Source: Pseudoalteromonas piscicida (GTDB taxonomy: Bacteria > Pseudomonadota > Gammaproteobacteria > Enterobacterales > Alteromonadaceae). Taken from it: a DNA stretch of 64,000 bases. Under the pieces are notes generated by a model. It was not told the origin of the DNA. It was given only the letters and a program-made list of their open reading frames with translations, and did not search any database. Numbering within the stretch: the first letter of the stretch is position 1; each line of letters begins with the position of its first letter. The translations under genes and the position numbers were made by a program. The DNA lies in assembly GCF_000238315.3 (NCBI RefSeq), contig NZ_CP011925.1, positions 496,001-560,000 of the forward strand. Reading direction: 5' to 3'. Of this stretch, positions 7,841 through 18,736 are shown one piece after another.

Positions 7841-10447
7841 TTAATTCGCTTTTGTTGCTTTATATTTGATAGTTACATTGTAGTAAGGGAATAAGCCGCG
7901 CAGGCGGAAATTCCATTTACCTTCCGCAGGCTCGTCAAATACACAGCTTTCTTCACTCCCCCAAAGGTATGGACGACAGTCGTACTTGAAGAAGTTTGGC
8001 ATTTTCTTATGGCGCACATATAAGTCTGCTTCGCCTTGACCTGTGATTGATACTTCTAGTTTATCAAAGCCCGCTGGTAGCTCGATTGAGCGATGTTGCC
8101 ACCAGAACCAACCTGCAAGGCCTGTAAACTCGCCTTCAATAATTGTCGGCTCTTTAGCAAGGTTAAGGTCGATAACTACTGGGTCATGATCCGATGCGCG
8201 ATAAGCGTGCGCCGCATAAAGACTCGCTTTGTGAGTATCTGACTTGTACTCAGTGTTGTAATCTAGCGCAACGGGTTCGTCAGCATTGATATGCCAATCC
8301 GTTACTGACTTTACTTTTTCCATCATCGTGTTTGAAGCAAAGGCGTGATCTAGGCTACCGATACGTCCTTGATACACGTATGAATAATCTAAGCTATTGC
8401 CATGAAGCGTTTGCTTGATGTTGGCATAACCATTCTCGACATAGGTGTTGATTGGATCTTCCTGAGCGTACGCGTTCATGTCACCTAGAATAATCACATC
8501 ATCTTCTGCAACTCCCGTCGGATTTGTGCCAAGCCAAGTCGCTAGGGTATTAACCGCTGTGACTCGAGTTTGGTTCCAACAACCCTGACCATCATTTTGG
8601 TCTTGATCTAAGCCCTCAGCTTTTGAACAACTGCCTTTAGAGCGTAAATGGGCCATTACCACAGTGAAGATTTCTTCACCGTTTGCCTCTTTGAAAGTTT
8701 GTACGACAGGAGGGCGGTTACCGTAATCAAATGGTACTGCTTCGGTAAATGCTGGCGTGCCTACTTCAGCTACCTTGTTACTACGATAGATGATACCGGA
8801 TGTAATTGCATCCCCACCCACTTGGTCAACATTAAGGTTTACAAATGCATAAGTGTTAGCAGAGTCTACTGCATTTAAAGCGTTAACGAGGTCGGCAATC
8901 GCACTAAACTCACCAAAGCCGTCATTTTCTACTTCAAGTAGACCGATGATATCGGCATCGAGCGCTGAAATTGCGGCAACCGTTTTTGCTTTTTGACGTT
9001 CAAACTCTTCTAGATTGTCTGCACCACGTGACGTTGGGAAGCCTGCACCTTGACCATCACCATTGAAGTAGTTTAATACGTTGAAGCTAGCAATACGTAA
9101 ATCTCCACGCACTTCTACCTGAGGTGCTTCTGTACGTAGATTAGTATGAACAAAGTTTGGTGTTGGTGTTGGGTGAATACGGTATTGGCTATAACCATAT
9201 CCCATTACACCCTCAAGGCCCGTCACAGAATCGCCCAGTCGTAAGGTGTTATAGGCATCAAGTGTGGGTGATGGGTAAGGAATAACCTCAGGGTTTTGTA
9301 CTGATGAACCATCATCAAGTAAAATTTCTTTGCGCTTGTTCTCTGCTTCTAGCTGGTTTGCTGCATCACCAGGAGTTGCTACTTGAGTGCTTTGATACAA
9401 ACGTTCAGTACCTAAGCGTACTTCGCCGTAACGTGCAAGTCCGTATGTATCGTTAACGACCAACTCATTTGAAATCGAAACCAACATGCCTTCGTAGGCT
9501 TCAAGACCATTCTCTGCAGGTAAAGTAACGGTAGTTGCTGAAGCCGTTGCAGAACCGCATAGCTCAATTGCGTCGACGTTAATAAGTTGAGTTTGACCAT
9601 ACTTCTCTTCAACTTTACCACGTAATTTAACCACATCGCCTGTGCTTACTGGTGTTGCAGTATATACGACAAAAATACCTTCGGACGTATTACTATCAGC
9701 ATCATAGTCAGTGCTTTCTTCTTGAATGAAGAAGCCGCCAAGCCCTGCATCTGATTGCAGGCTTGCAGTGACAACAGCTTGAACTTCAACCGTCTCTCCA
9801 GCTAATGGGCTTGCATCGCCTGCGCCCTGAATGGCACTGATCAAGGTATTATTTTCGCCACAGATAACAGGCTCTGGCTCAGGTACGTCACCGCCATTAA
9901 TGTGGATACCTAGGTTGCTAAAATCGTCTTTAGCAAGTGCAAGCCATTGTCCAGCGCCAACAAATGCAGAAGTTGCATCGGTGCGGCCAGTGGTTATTGC
10001 AGGATCTCTGACAAGCGTTTTATCTTTTGTTCTAATATCGCCATCAATCCATTCACTACCTGGGTCGACACCAACCTGACCTAGGCTATCAACAACTGCA
10101 CCATTGCGCGTAAGCGTAACGGCGTCATCACCATTAAACCAGCTACTTGTGTTTGTTAACTGTGCCTTTGCGATGATCTCTGCTGCGGAGTCAGCATGAG
10201 CAATAACATAAGTTGATTTAGCTGCAAGTTTACCACTTAGTTCTATATTCGTGCGAGCTTCTGTTGCGCCATTAAAGAAAAAATTGACTGAGTAACCAGT
10301 TAGATCGACAGCTTCGTCACTACCATTGTAGAGCTCAATGGCTTTGTTATAACTGCTACCTTCAACATACTCAGAGATAATCACCTCTGCTTGTGCATTT
10401 AGGCAAGCTAATGCAATAGCTGAAGCTAGGATAGATTTTTTAATCAT
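7841..10447 (-). CDS. ExeM/NucH-family extracellular endonuclease
   Basis: An 868-residue secreted nuclease. The signal peptide ends at LNAQA (about residue 20). Residues about 20-150 form a lamin-tail domain (VIISEYVEGSSYNKAIELYN). An OB-like segment follows at about 195-420. Residues about 440-780 are an endonuclease/exonuclease/phosphatase domain with RIASFNVLNYF, GLLEVEN, ILGDMNAYAQEDP and ASDHDPVV as metal and catalytic motifs. The C-terminus resembles a PPC domain, with no GlyGly-CTERM tail. The family degrades extracellular DNA for phosphate and nutrients or biofilm turnover. Confidence 0.9.
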   Translation of the reverse strand: MIKKSILASAIALACLNAQAEVIISEYVEGSSYNKAIELYNGSDEAVDLTGYSVNFFFNGATEARTNIELSGKLAAKSTYVIAHADSAAEIIAKAQLTNTSSWFNGDDAVTLTRNGAVVDSLGQVGVDPGSEWIDGDIRTKDKTLVRDPAITTGRTDATSAFVGAGQWLALAKDDFSNLGIHINGGDVPEPEPVICGENNTLISAIQGAGDASPLAGETVEVQAVVTASLQSDAGLGGFFIQEESTDYDADSNTSEGIFVVYTATPVSTGDVVKLRGKVEEKYGQTQLINVDAIELCGSATASATTVTLPAENGLEAYEGMLVSISNELVVNDTYGLARYGEVRLGTERLYQSTQVATPGDAANQLEAENKRKEILLDDGSSVQNPEVIPYPSPTLDAYNTLRLGDSVTGLEGVMGYGYSQYRIHPTPTPNFVHTNLRTEAPQVEVRGDLRIASFNVLNYFNGDGQGAGFPTSRGADNLEEFERQKAKTVAAISALDADIIGLLEVENDGFGEFSAIADLVNALNAVDSANTYAFVNLNVDQVGGDAITSGIIYRSNKVAEVGTPAFTEAVPFDYGNRPPVVQTFKEANGEEIFTVVMAHLRSKGSCSKAEGLDQDQNDGQGCWNQTRVTAVNTLATWLGTNPTGVAEDDVIILGDMNAYAQEDPINTYVENGYANIKQTLHGNSLDYSYVYQGRIGSLDHAFASNTMMEKVKSVTDWHINADEPVALDYNTEYKSDTHKASLYAAHAYRASDHDPVVIDLNLAKEPTIIEGEFTGLAGWFWWQHRSIELPAGFDKLEVSITGQGEADLYVRHKKMPNFFKYDCRPYLWGSEESCVFDEPAEGKWNFRLRGLFPYYNVTIKYKATKAN

Positions 10448-10744
10448 TTTTTATTTTCCCGTGTATTAGAATTATCCGAATTTTTATTCGGACGCAGTAT
10501 TTTAAGCGCTATTGATGACAATTCAATTAAACTTCACTGTTTGTTTACATTGGTTTACACTAAATTGTGTGTTGAAGGACAAAAGTCGTTGAATTTTATG
10601 CCATATTCAAACGTTGCCTGTGAGCAATTATGTGTATATTTCGAGATGCAACGGTTGCGCTATACTCAATTAGGATCGGAGCAAGTATTTGTAGCAAAGT
10701 TGCCAGTCAACTTAGTTTGAAAGTGAAGGCGGGAGTGCGTAAAC

Positions 10745-11479
10745 ATGGCGATAAAGAGTGTAAAACAGTCATGCCTTCTGTTTATTGCCCTGTCATGCAC
10801 ATCATCGGCAAATGATGCCATAGTGGGAGCACATAATGTTTGGCCTCCCTACGTCATTAACGAACATTCCGGTTTTACTGTTGATTTAGTTCGCGCGGCA
10901 TTTAAGGCCGAGAATCAAGATTTTGAAATGCTCATTATGCCATTCAGTCGTGCCATGCGAATGGTTGAAAAAGGGCAGGTCGATATGATCCCCGCTTTAT
11001 GGCGTTCTGAAAGTCGCGATGAACGCTTTATTTTTAGCAATGCTTATTACAGTAATAGGCTGGTACTTATTTCACGTACAGAGCCAACCATTCATTTTAA
11101 AGAGTTGGACGATCTTAAAGGACTAAGTGTATGTGCTATTCGGGGCTTTCGTTCTGAAATTGCACTCGCTCAGATCCCACAAATTCGCCTAGAAAAGCTC
11201 ACAAACCTGACTTCCTGTTTGTCGCTTCTCAATAAAGCGCGAGTAGATGCTGTAGTTAGCGACGAGCTTGCTTTTGTGTATTTACAATCTCAACACGCTG
11301 AATTTCACAGCTTCAAAGTACATCAACCGACCATAGCACAATGGCCGCTCCATATTGGCGTTAGCAAATCTTATCCGAATGCAGTAGAAATAATTGAGTT
11401 GTTCAATAAAGGTTTGATACAACTTAAGACGAATGGTATTTATCAGGCAACACTTAAAAAGTATCATTTAGATGAGTGA
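10745..11479 (+). CDS. Periplasmic solute-binding-like protein (SBP_bac_3 type)
   Basis: A 244-residue exported protein. A short signal ends near SSAND (about residue 23). The rest follows the family 3 solute-binding fold: VWPPYVINEHSGFTVDLVRAAF at about 32-53, then FSRAMRMVEKGQVDMIPALWRS and RDERFIFSNAYY. No ABC permease or ATPase gene is near, as often seen for such orphans in Alteromonadales, so it may be a sensor or scavenger rather than a transport partner. The ligand is unknown. A GGGAG ribosome site supports the ATG. Confidence 0.8.
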   Translation: MAIKSVKQSCLLFIALSCTSSANDAIVGAHNVWPPYVINEHSGFTVDLVRAAFKAENQDFEMLIMPFSRAMRMVEKGQVDMIPALWRSESRDERFIFSNAYYSNRLVLISRTEPTIHFKELDDLKGLSVCAIRGFRSEIALAQIPQIRLEKLTNLTSCLSLLNKARVDAVVSDELAFVYLQSQHAEFHSFKVHQPTIAQWPLHIGVSKSYPNAVEIIELFNKGLIQLKTNGIYQATLKKYHLDE

Positions 11480-11528
11480 ATAAACTAGCATACTCGCTTC
11501 TGTTAGTACTGTGTTTTATCGCAAAAAG

Positions 11529-11561
11529 AAGGGGTGATGAAGCTTAACTTCATCACCCCTT
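11529..11561. terminator. Bidirectional intrinsic terminator
   Basis: A perfect 14-bp stem (left arm AAGGGGTGATGAAG) with a 5-base loop, placed between two convergent genes. A-rich sequence precedes it, giving T's in the minus-strand transcript of the large surface-protein gene. Confidence 0.8.
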
Positions 11562-11581
11562 ATCGTGAGGTTGTTAACCTG

Positions 11582-14500
11582 TTAACGCACAGTAGCTTGC
11601 CAACGGCGAACTACAGCAAGTGCCAGACAGACCCAAATCAACCATAATGGCATACTACCGCCATCACTCTTGTTCGTGACGGTATCGGTAGGTGCTTTGT
11701 TGACAGTAATATTCACACTACCTTGGACACTTGCCTCACCATCTGTGATTGTGTAGGTAACGGTTTCACTGCCAACAAACCCAGCATTTGACTTATAGGT
11801 TAAGCTGTAATCGGCATTAACTGCGACACTACCGTGCTGTGCTGTTGCTTCAGTTACTTGCAGCGTATCGCCATCGCTATCACTGTCGTTTGCTAGCACA
11901 TTAATGGTAATTGGCTTTCCTGAAACAACCGTTGCAACATCGGAAACCGTTATGGGAGCCGTATTGGCAACTACAGTAATTACTACGCTCGCTCCCGCGG
12001 TTCCTCCATTACCATCAGTTATGGCGTAATTCAGAGTATCTACTCCTATATATCCTGCGTTTGGTGTGTAGTACAGGGTATTATCTGAATTGATCTGTAC
12101 TTCGCCAAAACTGGCTGACGCATTTGCTATGGTAAGCATATCTCCATCAGCATCAGTGTCATTCGCTAAAACGTCAATAGTAATATTGGTGTTCCACTTC
12201 ATACTAATTGAATCGTCTAGGGCTACAGGCATCTGATTATTTGAGAGTAGTACACCCACACCACCTGGGTCTACGATACTGCCATTTGCTTCTCCATCGT
12301 CATCATTGATACCACCATCTTCTATCTGAAGTTGCACACACCAATGTCCTTCAGTCAGTCCTGGTGACCAATTTTCATCTCCTGGAGGAGGACAAATGCC
12401 AGGTTCACCTTCTGCACTAAAGACAAGGTTATTTGCGTCTTCTACAAAGTTCACCCAAAGGCCTGATGATGCTTTAAACTTACGGTAAACGGCATCTCTT
12501 GGGATAGGTAGGCGTTGTGGCATCACTAATTGATACACTTGACCTGCTTTAGGTAATCCATAAGCGATAAAGTCAAACAAGCCGCCAGTGATTTGCGCAT
12601 CATCATCGCTGCCCAGTTGTGAGTTACCCTCGTCATCTGTCATCAGTAGGCCACCAGTTTCACCACTCGCGGTAAACTCGCCCTTACGTAAACAGACTCC
12701 AGGGTTACCTTCAACTAAGAAGCCATCCTGTGTAACCACTTCTTGAGGCATAACATTACACTCGGTGATCGCATCTTGGAAATCAGGGATCCCGTCACCG
12801 TCGTCATCGGCATAACCTTCTTGGCTGTCAGGGATGAGATCGCCATCGGTATCTTCCGTATCAGATAATTGCTGCAATGATTGGGTCACTTGGATAAATA
12901 CGCTATCACTATCTTGTGCACTACTTGAGTCTGTTGCTGTGTGTGTCACCTTGTAAGTGCCTGGTTGTAGATCCTGCGGGTTAAAGCTCAGTTGCAGTGT
13001 ATCTTCCGTATATTGATCGGAAGTCATGCCCGTTACTTTCCATGTGCTCGCCACAGTATCACCAACATTTGGATCACTTACCGTTGCAACGACAGATACA
13101 GTTCCTTCATCTTGGCTAACGGTTAGCCGGTTTTGGTCATTCTGAGTCACAACTAGCGAGACTTCAGGCGCAATATTTTGTTCACTCACAGTAATAGTGG
13201 TTTCTCGTTTTGCGCCAAGATTAACACCGCTATTCAAGCTGACCGTGATCGTTTCATCACCCTCAAACTCCCCATCTGCAACAGTTTGAATTGAAATGTT
13301 GGCTTTCGTGCCCGAGTTTATTGTCACCGAGCCGCTACTCAAGTCATGATCCACACCAGATATTGCGCTACCTGTTACGGTATAATCGACTGTTACTGGA
13401 TATTGTGGAGCAGGGCCATTTAGTAGCACTTGAATGTCTATCTTAGCGCCTTCAGCAATGGTTCTATCTTTACTCAACGACACTAGCGGATTAACTCTCA
13501 ACAGCTGTTGATCGGTTCCTAAATTACCGTTTGCATCTGTTGCTTGCCAGTAGACGTTATGTACTCCCGGTGCAAAAATGGTTTTACCTTCTGTTAGCGT
13601 AACAGGTAAAGGCTCACCGCTGCTATTGAGTGCTGTCGCAGTACCCAAGTTCACTTTGGTGAATAGGCCTGTAGCATTAACTTCTAGATCGGCTGGGGCG
13701 GTGACAACAGGAGGTTCACCATTGACTGCACCACTTATTTCTAACAGCGCACTTGCCTTAGCTCGACCACCATGACCATCACGAATAGCGTAATTCAGAG
13801 TAACAGCGCCTGCGAAGTTACTTGGAGCGGTGTACTGTAGTGCATTGTCGACTACGCTTGCGCTGCCTAAACTTGCCTTGACGCCTTCAATAATAAGGGT
13901 ATCACCATCAACATCGGTATCATTGGCTAACACATTCAGGGTGAACGTATTGTTGGCACTACCATCAAGTTGGAAGTTATCGTTATTGGCAATAGGCAAA
14001 TCATTTACAGCTGTGATAGTTAATGTAACGGTATAGCTATCACTTTGTAGCTCTCCATCGCTCACTGAATACGTAAAGCTATCGTCACCATTGAAGTCAG
14101 CTCCTGGTTGATATACCCAGCCTGTACCACTGCTGGTTAATGAACCATTTGTCGGCTGACTACCAATTGTCAGCGTTAAGGTATCATCTTCGGCATCTTG
14201 TAACGTCGGCAGAATAGTCAAAGAAGTATCTTCTTTAACGCTGAGCGAGAGGTTCTCACCCGTTGGCGCTGTGTTTTCAGCAACCACTTCAAGGTTAAAT
14301 GCTGGTAAACTCGCATTGTCAGTGCCATCACTAACGCTGATTTGAATACCGCTAGTCGTACCAATATCTGTCTCTGATGGTGTACCAGAGAGTTCACCGG
14401 TTGATGCTGAGAATATTGCCCAGCTTGGCTTATTCGTGATCGTAAAGTTTAGCGTGTCCTCATCTTCATCTGTTGCTGCTGGTATAAAACTATAGGTTTC

Positions 14501-17500
14501 CCCGACAGTGACTTTCACACCGGGTGTACCACTGATAGTTGGCAAGCGATTGATGTTGACCACGCTTAGTGTGAAGTTAAGGTTTGCGCTTTCATTACCA
14601 TCACTGACATTGATTGTGATGTTGTATTGCTCACCACCATCATTAAAGGTAGGAGTACCAGTTAGTGTACCCGTTGTACTACTGAATGTTGACCAATCAG
14701 GTGCATTGGTAATGCTAAAGGTAAGATTATCATTATCCTCATCGGAAGCACTTGGGGTAAAGCTATAAACTACTCCTTCATTTACCGTAGAAGCAGGTGT
14801 TCCACTTATTGTGGGAGCTCGATTCACATCGTTTACGGTGATAGAAAATGTCAGGTTTTGAGTTGCACTACCATCACTTACCGTGATGACAATACCACTG
14901 TAAGTACCCGACTGATCGAAGTCTGGAATTCCCGTTAGTGCTCCAGTCGTCGAACTAAATGATACCCAACTTGGCTGATTAGTAATGGAAAAACTCAGGT
15001 TGTCATTATCAGGGTCGCTTGCCGTTGGTGTGAAATTATAAACACCACCTTCAAGTACCGAAGTAGACGGAGTACCACTGATAGATGGTGCCCGATTCAC
15101 ATTTACAACATTAATATTAAAGCTTAGCGTTTGTGTTGCGCTGCCATCGCTGGCCGTTATTACAATACCGCTGTAGTCACCTGCGTCAGTAAAACTTGGC
15201 GTGCCGCTCAGGGCTCCTGTGCTGGTACTGAAGGTAGCCCAACTTGGCTTATTGGTAATACTGAAAGTAAGCGTATCTCCATCAGGATCAGAGGCGGTTG
15301 GAGTAAAGCTATAACTACTATTTTCATTAACGCTGGTCGCTGGTGTTCCACTAATACTTGGTGTACGGTTTACATTGACGACAGTAATATCAAAATTTAA
15401 GGTATCGCTGGCTGTACCATCACTCACTGTAATAACAATACCATTGTATGCACCAGCATCGGTATAACTAGGTGTTCCCGTTAAACTACCAGTTGAGGTA
15501 CTAAAAGTTGCCCAGCTTGGTTTATTTGTGATGCTAAATGTTAAGGTGTCGTTATCTTCGTCAGTCGCAGTAGGTGTAAAGCTATATGCAACATTTTCGT
15601 TAACGGTCGCCGCTGGGGTACCGCTGATAACCGGTGCTTTATTTAGCTCAACTACAAAGCTAAAGGTTTGATTGGTTATAGCGGTAACACCGTCTTCTAA
15701 GCCATCCTCTAGTGAAAAGACAAAACTGTCACTCGCATTTTGAGAGTCGTCGTGGGTATAAAAGAGATTACCACTCTCAATATCAGCTTGTGTGAATGTA
15801 CCATTGCTGCCGAGTGCTTCACCGCTGTCTAAGCTGTCATTACTGTTGGCATCTACAAAGAGGCTTCCGTGGCTTGGTAAGGTAGTTACCGTATACGTTA
15901 AACCTGTACCGCTATCATCCACATCGCTTGCAGACAGAGCAGAATTCGTGATGTTTATCGTTGTGCCTACATCAAGCGTTAAACCCGTATTCGTTGCGAC
16001 AACGGGCGCATCATTAACGTTTGTAACCGTAATGGTGAAGCATTGCTCACTAGTCTCAGTACCGTCGGAAACAATTAAACAAATATAGTGATCGCCAACA
16101 TCGTCGTTGGTCGGTGTACCTGTTAAGGTCGTTTCAGCAGGTGATATCTTTCGAATACGATGGTTACCTGTATCTGCAACGTACACAACGTCATTACTGT
16201 CAACCGCAATACCATAGGGTTGACTAAAGCGTGCCACACTTACTAGGCCGTCGGTATTTCCTGAAGCCCCTGCGCTTCCTGCATAGGTTGTTACCACTCC
16301 AGTACTGGTGATTTTACGAATGGTGTGTGCAGCTTGCTCGGTTACATAAAGGTTATCTGCGCTATCTGCGGCCACATCATAAGGTTTATTAAAGCTTGCT
16401 TGCGTTCCTGTACCGTTTGTTGAACCTGCAGAGCCTGTGCCTGCAAAAGTGGTTACAACACTTGCCGAGGTGACTTTACGAATAGCGTGATTGTTGCGGT
16501 CAGCAATAAATAGGTCGTTATTGCTATTACTGCCACCATTATAAGGGAAGTTGAATGTTGCAGATGTTCCCGTTGCGTCCGTAAATCCCGACGAATTTTT
16601 ACTACCTGCAAATGTAGTTACGACGCCTGCAGGTGTAATTTTACGAACAATATGAGGGTTTGTCTCTACGACATAAAGATTCCCGTTGCTGTCAATAGTA
16701 ATCCCAGTTGGTGCTGCGAAGGTTGCGGCCGTACCCGTTCCATCATCGCTACCGTAGGTGCCGCTACCAGCAAAGGTCGTTACTACACCTGCTGGCGTAA
16801 CTTTACGAATATTATTGTTAGAAGAATCTGCAACGTAAACATTACCAGATGAATCTAGCGTAACGGCTTTGGGGAAGTTAAACGAAGCTGCGCTTCCTGT
16901 TCCGTCGTCAGAGCCTGCACTTCCAGAACCAGCTAGTGTCGTTACTACCCCTTCAGGGGTTATTTTACGGATAACATGGTTACCATAGTCAGCGACGTAC
17001 ACGTTACCGTTACTGTCGGTTACCAAGTCATACGGCGATTTAAACGAGGCGGCAGTGCCTGTACCATCTGCATAGCCCGAACTTTGACCTGCAAGGGTCG
17101 ACACCGTTGCCTCTGTGCTTGTGTTTAAGCTTAACCAGCTAGGAAGCGGAGTACTAGCCGAGACGGAAACGGTGACTGCGTCTTTGTCTGGGTCGCTAGT
17201 TGTCACTGAATATTTGTATACTGAATCCTCAGTTGATGCAGTGACCGCTGTAGAAGTAAAGGTTGGCTTATCGTTGACTGCCGTGACGTTTACTGTGCTG
17301 GTTGCGGCACTACCATCAACGGTACCATCATTCGGCGTAACCGTAAGCGTCATCGCCGTTGTAGCGTCTGCTGCCGTGGTAATGTTGAGTTTAGTCGTCA
17401 CATCGAGGTAGGTATTAAGCGCAGCCGCCGACCCACTTAATGTCATACTTGCGGTACCACTTCCAGCTATTGTGACGCTGCTCACTGTACCATTGCCATC

Positions 17501-18736
17501 AGTGCTTGCGATGGTGCCGCTGTCCAGCGCTAAGGTGACTGTTAAGTTGTCATCTTCTCCATCAGCTAACGTTACTGCAGAGAGATCAATCGTTGTCGCG
17601 ACATCTTCTGTCACAGTAAAACTTGTTGGTAAATTGCTAATTGTAGGAGCTGTGTTGGAGATATTAGCGTCTAGATAGGCTGACTCATGCCATGCAACAC
17701 AGATAAAGTTGATAGCGTTATTACAGGGGATACTACCAATTAATGCATACCAGCTGCCATTTTGATTGACTATTCCTTTGACGCTACTTGAGGATGAAGT
17801 ACCTCCTGAGCAGTTGCTTGCGGTACTTAGAGTGCCATTGGATTCTGAAAAGCTCCAAAAGTATTTTACGTTTCCGGAATTTTCTAGTATGTCGGACGGG
17901 GTGCTGAACACATTACTATTAAGAGCGCTAAGTGTGCCGTTGACAAAGTCATCCCAGTTAGTGTCAGCAAGCTTAACGCCCCCGCTATTATAGACATTGA
18001 CACTAGGCATACTGTAATTGGTGTCAAGGCTGGCAATATCATCTGATGCAGTGAATGACATAACTGCGTGTGCGTTGACGGGTCCATTACTTACAGCGGT
18101 TGGCGCTGAACTATCAATTATATTGTTTAAACGGCTATGCTTGCGTATAAATTTACTTTTGCACATTGCATCAGCATTCGCTCTGGCTTCTGCTGCAGTT
18201 GCACCAAAGTTACCATTACTCAATTCGCTTGTTTGGTCGGCGTAGTCAAATACCATGAGTTTATCTGAAGCAGGCAACGTTGTGCCATTACTAACATAGT
18301 AGGCCTCAAATACTTCAGGTTTAATACGGTTACTCGCCGGTAACAACGAGACAACACCATTGTAGCTGGCAAGGTCACCTCCAGAGAGCGTAACATGGTA
18401 AATCGAGCTATTACCCGAGTCGACGGTGACTTGTGTGACTGATGCGGTTGTTTTACTACCTGTGTCAACAGTTGTGTTGTTGTCAGTGTCTTTCTCATCA
18501 CCTAGTATCGTAAAGTCACTGGCAGTTGGTGCAACGGTATGTGCATTAACAAACGTGACTTTAAAGACCAGTTCATCAGCATTTGTCACTTCATCTGATG
18601 GCGTGAGTCGTTCGACTTTCTTCCAATTTTCGAGTGCAAATGCGGATGAGGTTAAGGCGAAAAATATACTGCCAGCTATGCAGTTGTTAGAGACAATCTT
18701 ACGAACACGGCTTAAAAGTGAGCGCTGTGTAATCAT
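11582..18736 (-). CDS. Giant multidomain surface protein: NHL repeats, Ig-like repeats, GlyGly-CTERM
   Basis: A 2384-residue exported protein. The signal peptide ends at about residue 34. Residues about 35-350 are unassigned; about 360-540 are Ig/cadherin-like; about 542-865 hold six NHL-type repeats (VVTTFAGSG, NVYVAD, IRKVTPAG). About 1030-1500 are five or more putative-Ig repeats (ISGTPATSVNE, FTPTASDPDGDTLTFSITNKP). Tandem-95-like repeats, a Calx-beta domain (about 1755-1845), TSP3-type DTDGDLIPDS (about 1960) and a choice-of-anchor U-like region (about 2005-2165) follow. The C-terminus DGGSMPLWLIWVCLALAVVR matches GlyGly-CTERM, a rhombosortase target exported by type II secretion. AGGGG precedes the ATG. 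Adhesin or matrix role is an inference. Confidence 0.85.
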   Translation of the reverse strand: MITQRSLLSRVRKIVSNNCIAGSIFFALTSSAFALENWKKVERLTPSDEVTNADELVFKVTFVNAHTVAPTASDFTILGDEKDTDNNTTVDTGSKTTASVTQVTVDSGNSSIYHVTLSGGDLASYNGVVSLLPASNRIKPEVFEAYYVSNGTTLPASDKLMVFDYADQTSELSNGNFGATAAEARANADAMCKSKFIRKHSRLNNIIDSSAPTAVSNGPVNAHAVMSFTASDDIASLDTNYSMPSVNVYNSGGVKLADTNWDDFVNGTLSALNSNVFSTPSDILENSGNVKYFWSFSESNGTLSTASNCSGGTSSSSSVKGIVNQNGSWYALIGSIPCNNAINFICVAWHESAYLDANISNTAPTISNLPTSFTVTEDVATTIDLSAVTLADGEDDNLTVTLALDSGTIASTDGNGTVSSVTIAGSGTASMTLSGSAAALNTYLDVTTKLNITTAADATTAMTLTVTPNDGTVDGSAATSTVNVTAVNDKPTFTSTAVTASTEDSVYKYSVTTSDPDKDAVTVSVSASTPLPSWLSLNTSTEATVSTLAGQSSGYADGTGTAASFKSPYDLVTDSNGNVYVADYGNHVIRKITPEGVVTTLAGSGSAGSDDGTGSAASFNFPKAVTLDSSGNVYVADSSNNNIRKVTPAGVVTTFAGSGTYGSDDGTGTAATFAAPTGITIDSNGNLYVVETNPHIVRKITPAGVVTTFAGSKNSSGFTDATGTSATFNFPYNGGSNSNNDLFIADRNNHAIRKVTSASVVTTFAGTGSAGSTNGTGTQASFNKPYDVAADSADNLYVTEQAAHTIRKITSTGVVTTYAGSAGASGNTDGLVSVARFSQPYGIAVDSNDVVYVADTGNHRIRKISPAETTLTGTPTNDDVGDHYICLIVSDGTETSEQCFTITVTNVNDAPVVATNTGLTLDVGTTINITNSALSASDVDDSGTGLTYTVTTLPSHGSLFVDANSNDSLDSGEALGSNGTFTQADIESGNLFYTHDDSQNASDSFVFSLEDGLEDGVTAITNQTFSFVVELNKAPVISGTPAATVNENVAYSFTPTATDEDNDTLTFSITNKPSWATFSTSTGSLTGTPSYTDAGAYNGIVITVSDGTASDTLNFDITVVNVNRTPSISGTPATSVNENSSYSFTPTASDPDGDTLTFSITNKPSWATFSTSTGALSGTPSFTDAGDYSGIVITASDGSATQTLSFNINVVNVNRAPSISGTPSTSVLEGGVYNFTPTASDPDNDNLSFSITNQPSWVSFSSTTGALTGIPDFDQSGTYSGIVITVSDGSATQNLTFSITVNDVNRAPTISGTPASTVNEGVVYSFTPSASDEDNDNLTFSITNAPDWSTFSSTTGTLTGTPTFNDGGEQYNITINVSDGNESANLNFTLSVVNINRLPTISGTPGVKVTVGETYSFIPAATDEDEDTLNFTITNKPSWAIFSASTGELSGTPSETDIGTTSGIQISVSDGTDNASLPAFNLEVVAENTAPTGENLSLSVKEDTSLTILPTLQDAEDDTLTLTIGSQPTNGSLTSSGTGWVYQPGADFNGDDSFTYSVSDGELQSDSYTVTLTITAVNDLPIANNDNFQLDGSANNTFTLNVLANDTDVDGDTLIIEGVKASLGSASVVDNALQYTAPSNFAGAVTLNYAIRDGHGGRAKASALLEISGAVNGEPPVVTAPADLEVNATGLFTKVNLGTATALNSSGEPLPVTLTEGKTIFAPGVHNVYWQATDANGNLGTDQQLLRVNPLVSLSKDRTIAEGAKIDIQVLLNGPAPQYPVTVDYTVTGSAISGVDHDLSSGSVTINSGTKANISIQTVADGEFEGDETITVSLNSGVNLGAKRETTITVSEQNIAPEVSLVVTQNDQNRLTVSQDEGTVSVVATVSDPNVGDTVASTWKVTGMTSDQYTEDTLQLSFNPQDLQPGTYKVTHTATDSSSAQDSDSVFIQVTQSLQQLSDTEDTDGDLIPDSQEGYADDDGDGIPDFQDAITECNVMPQEVVTQDGFLVEGNPGVCLRKGEFTASGETGGLLMTDDEGNSQLGSDDDAQITGGLFDFIAYGLPKAGQVYQLVMPQRLPIPRDAVYRKFKASSGLWVNFVEDANNLVFSAEGEPGICPPPGDENWSPGLTEGHWCVQLQIEDGGINDDDGEANGSIVDPGGVGVLLSNNQMPVALDDSISMKWNTNITIDVLANDTDADGDMLTIANASASFGEVQINSDNTLYYTPNAGYIGVDTLNYAITDGNGGTAGASVVITVVANTAPITVSDVATVVSGKPITINVLANDSDSDGDTLQVTEATAQHGSVAVNADYSLTYKSNAGFVGSETVTYTITDGEASVQGSVNITVNKAPTDTVTNKSDGGSMPLWLIWVCLALAVVRRWQATVR

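Noticed and set aside
10630..10815. 61-codon plus-strand frame
   Set aside because: Overlaps the start of the solute-binding gene in another frame and has no family features.
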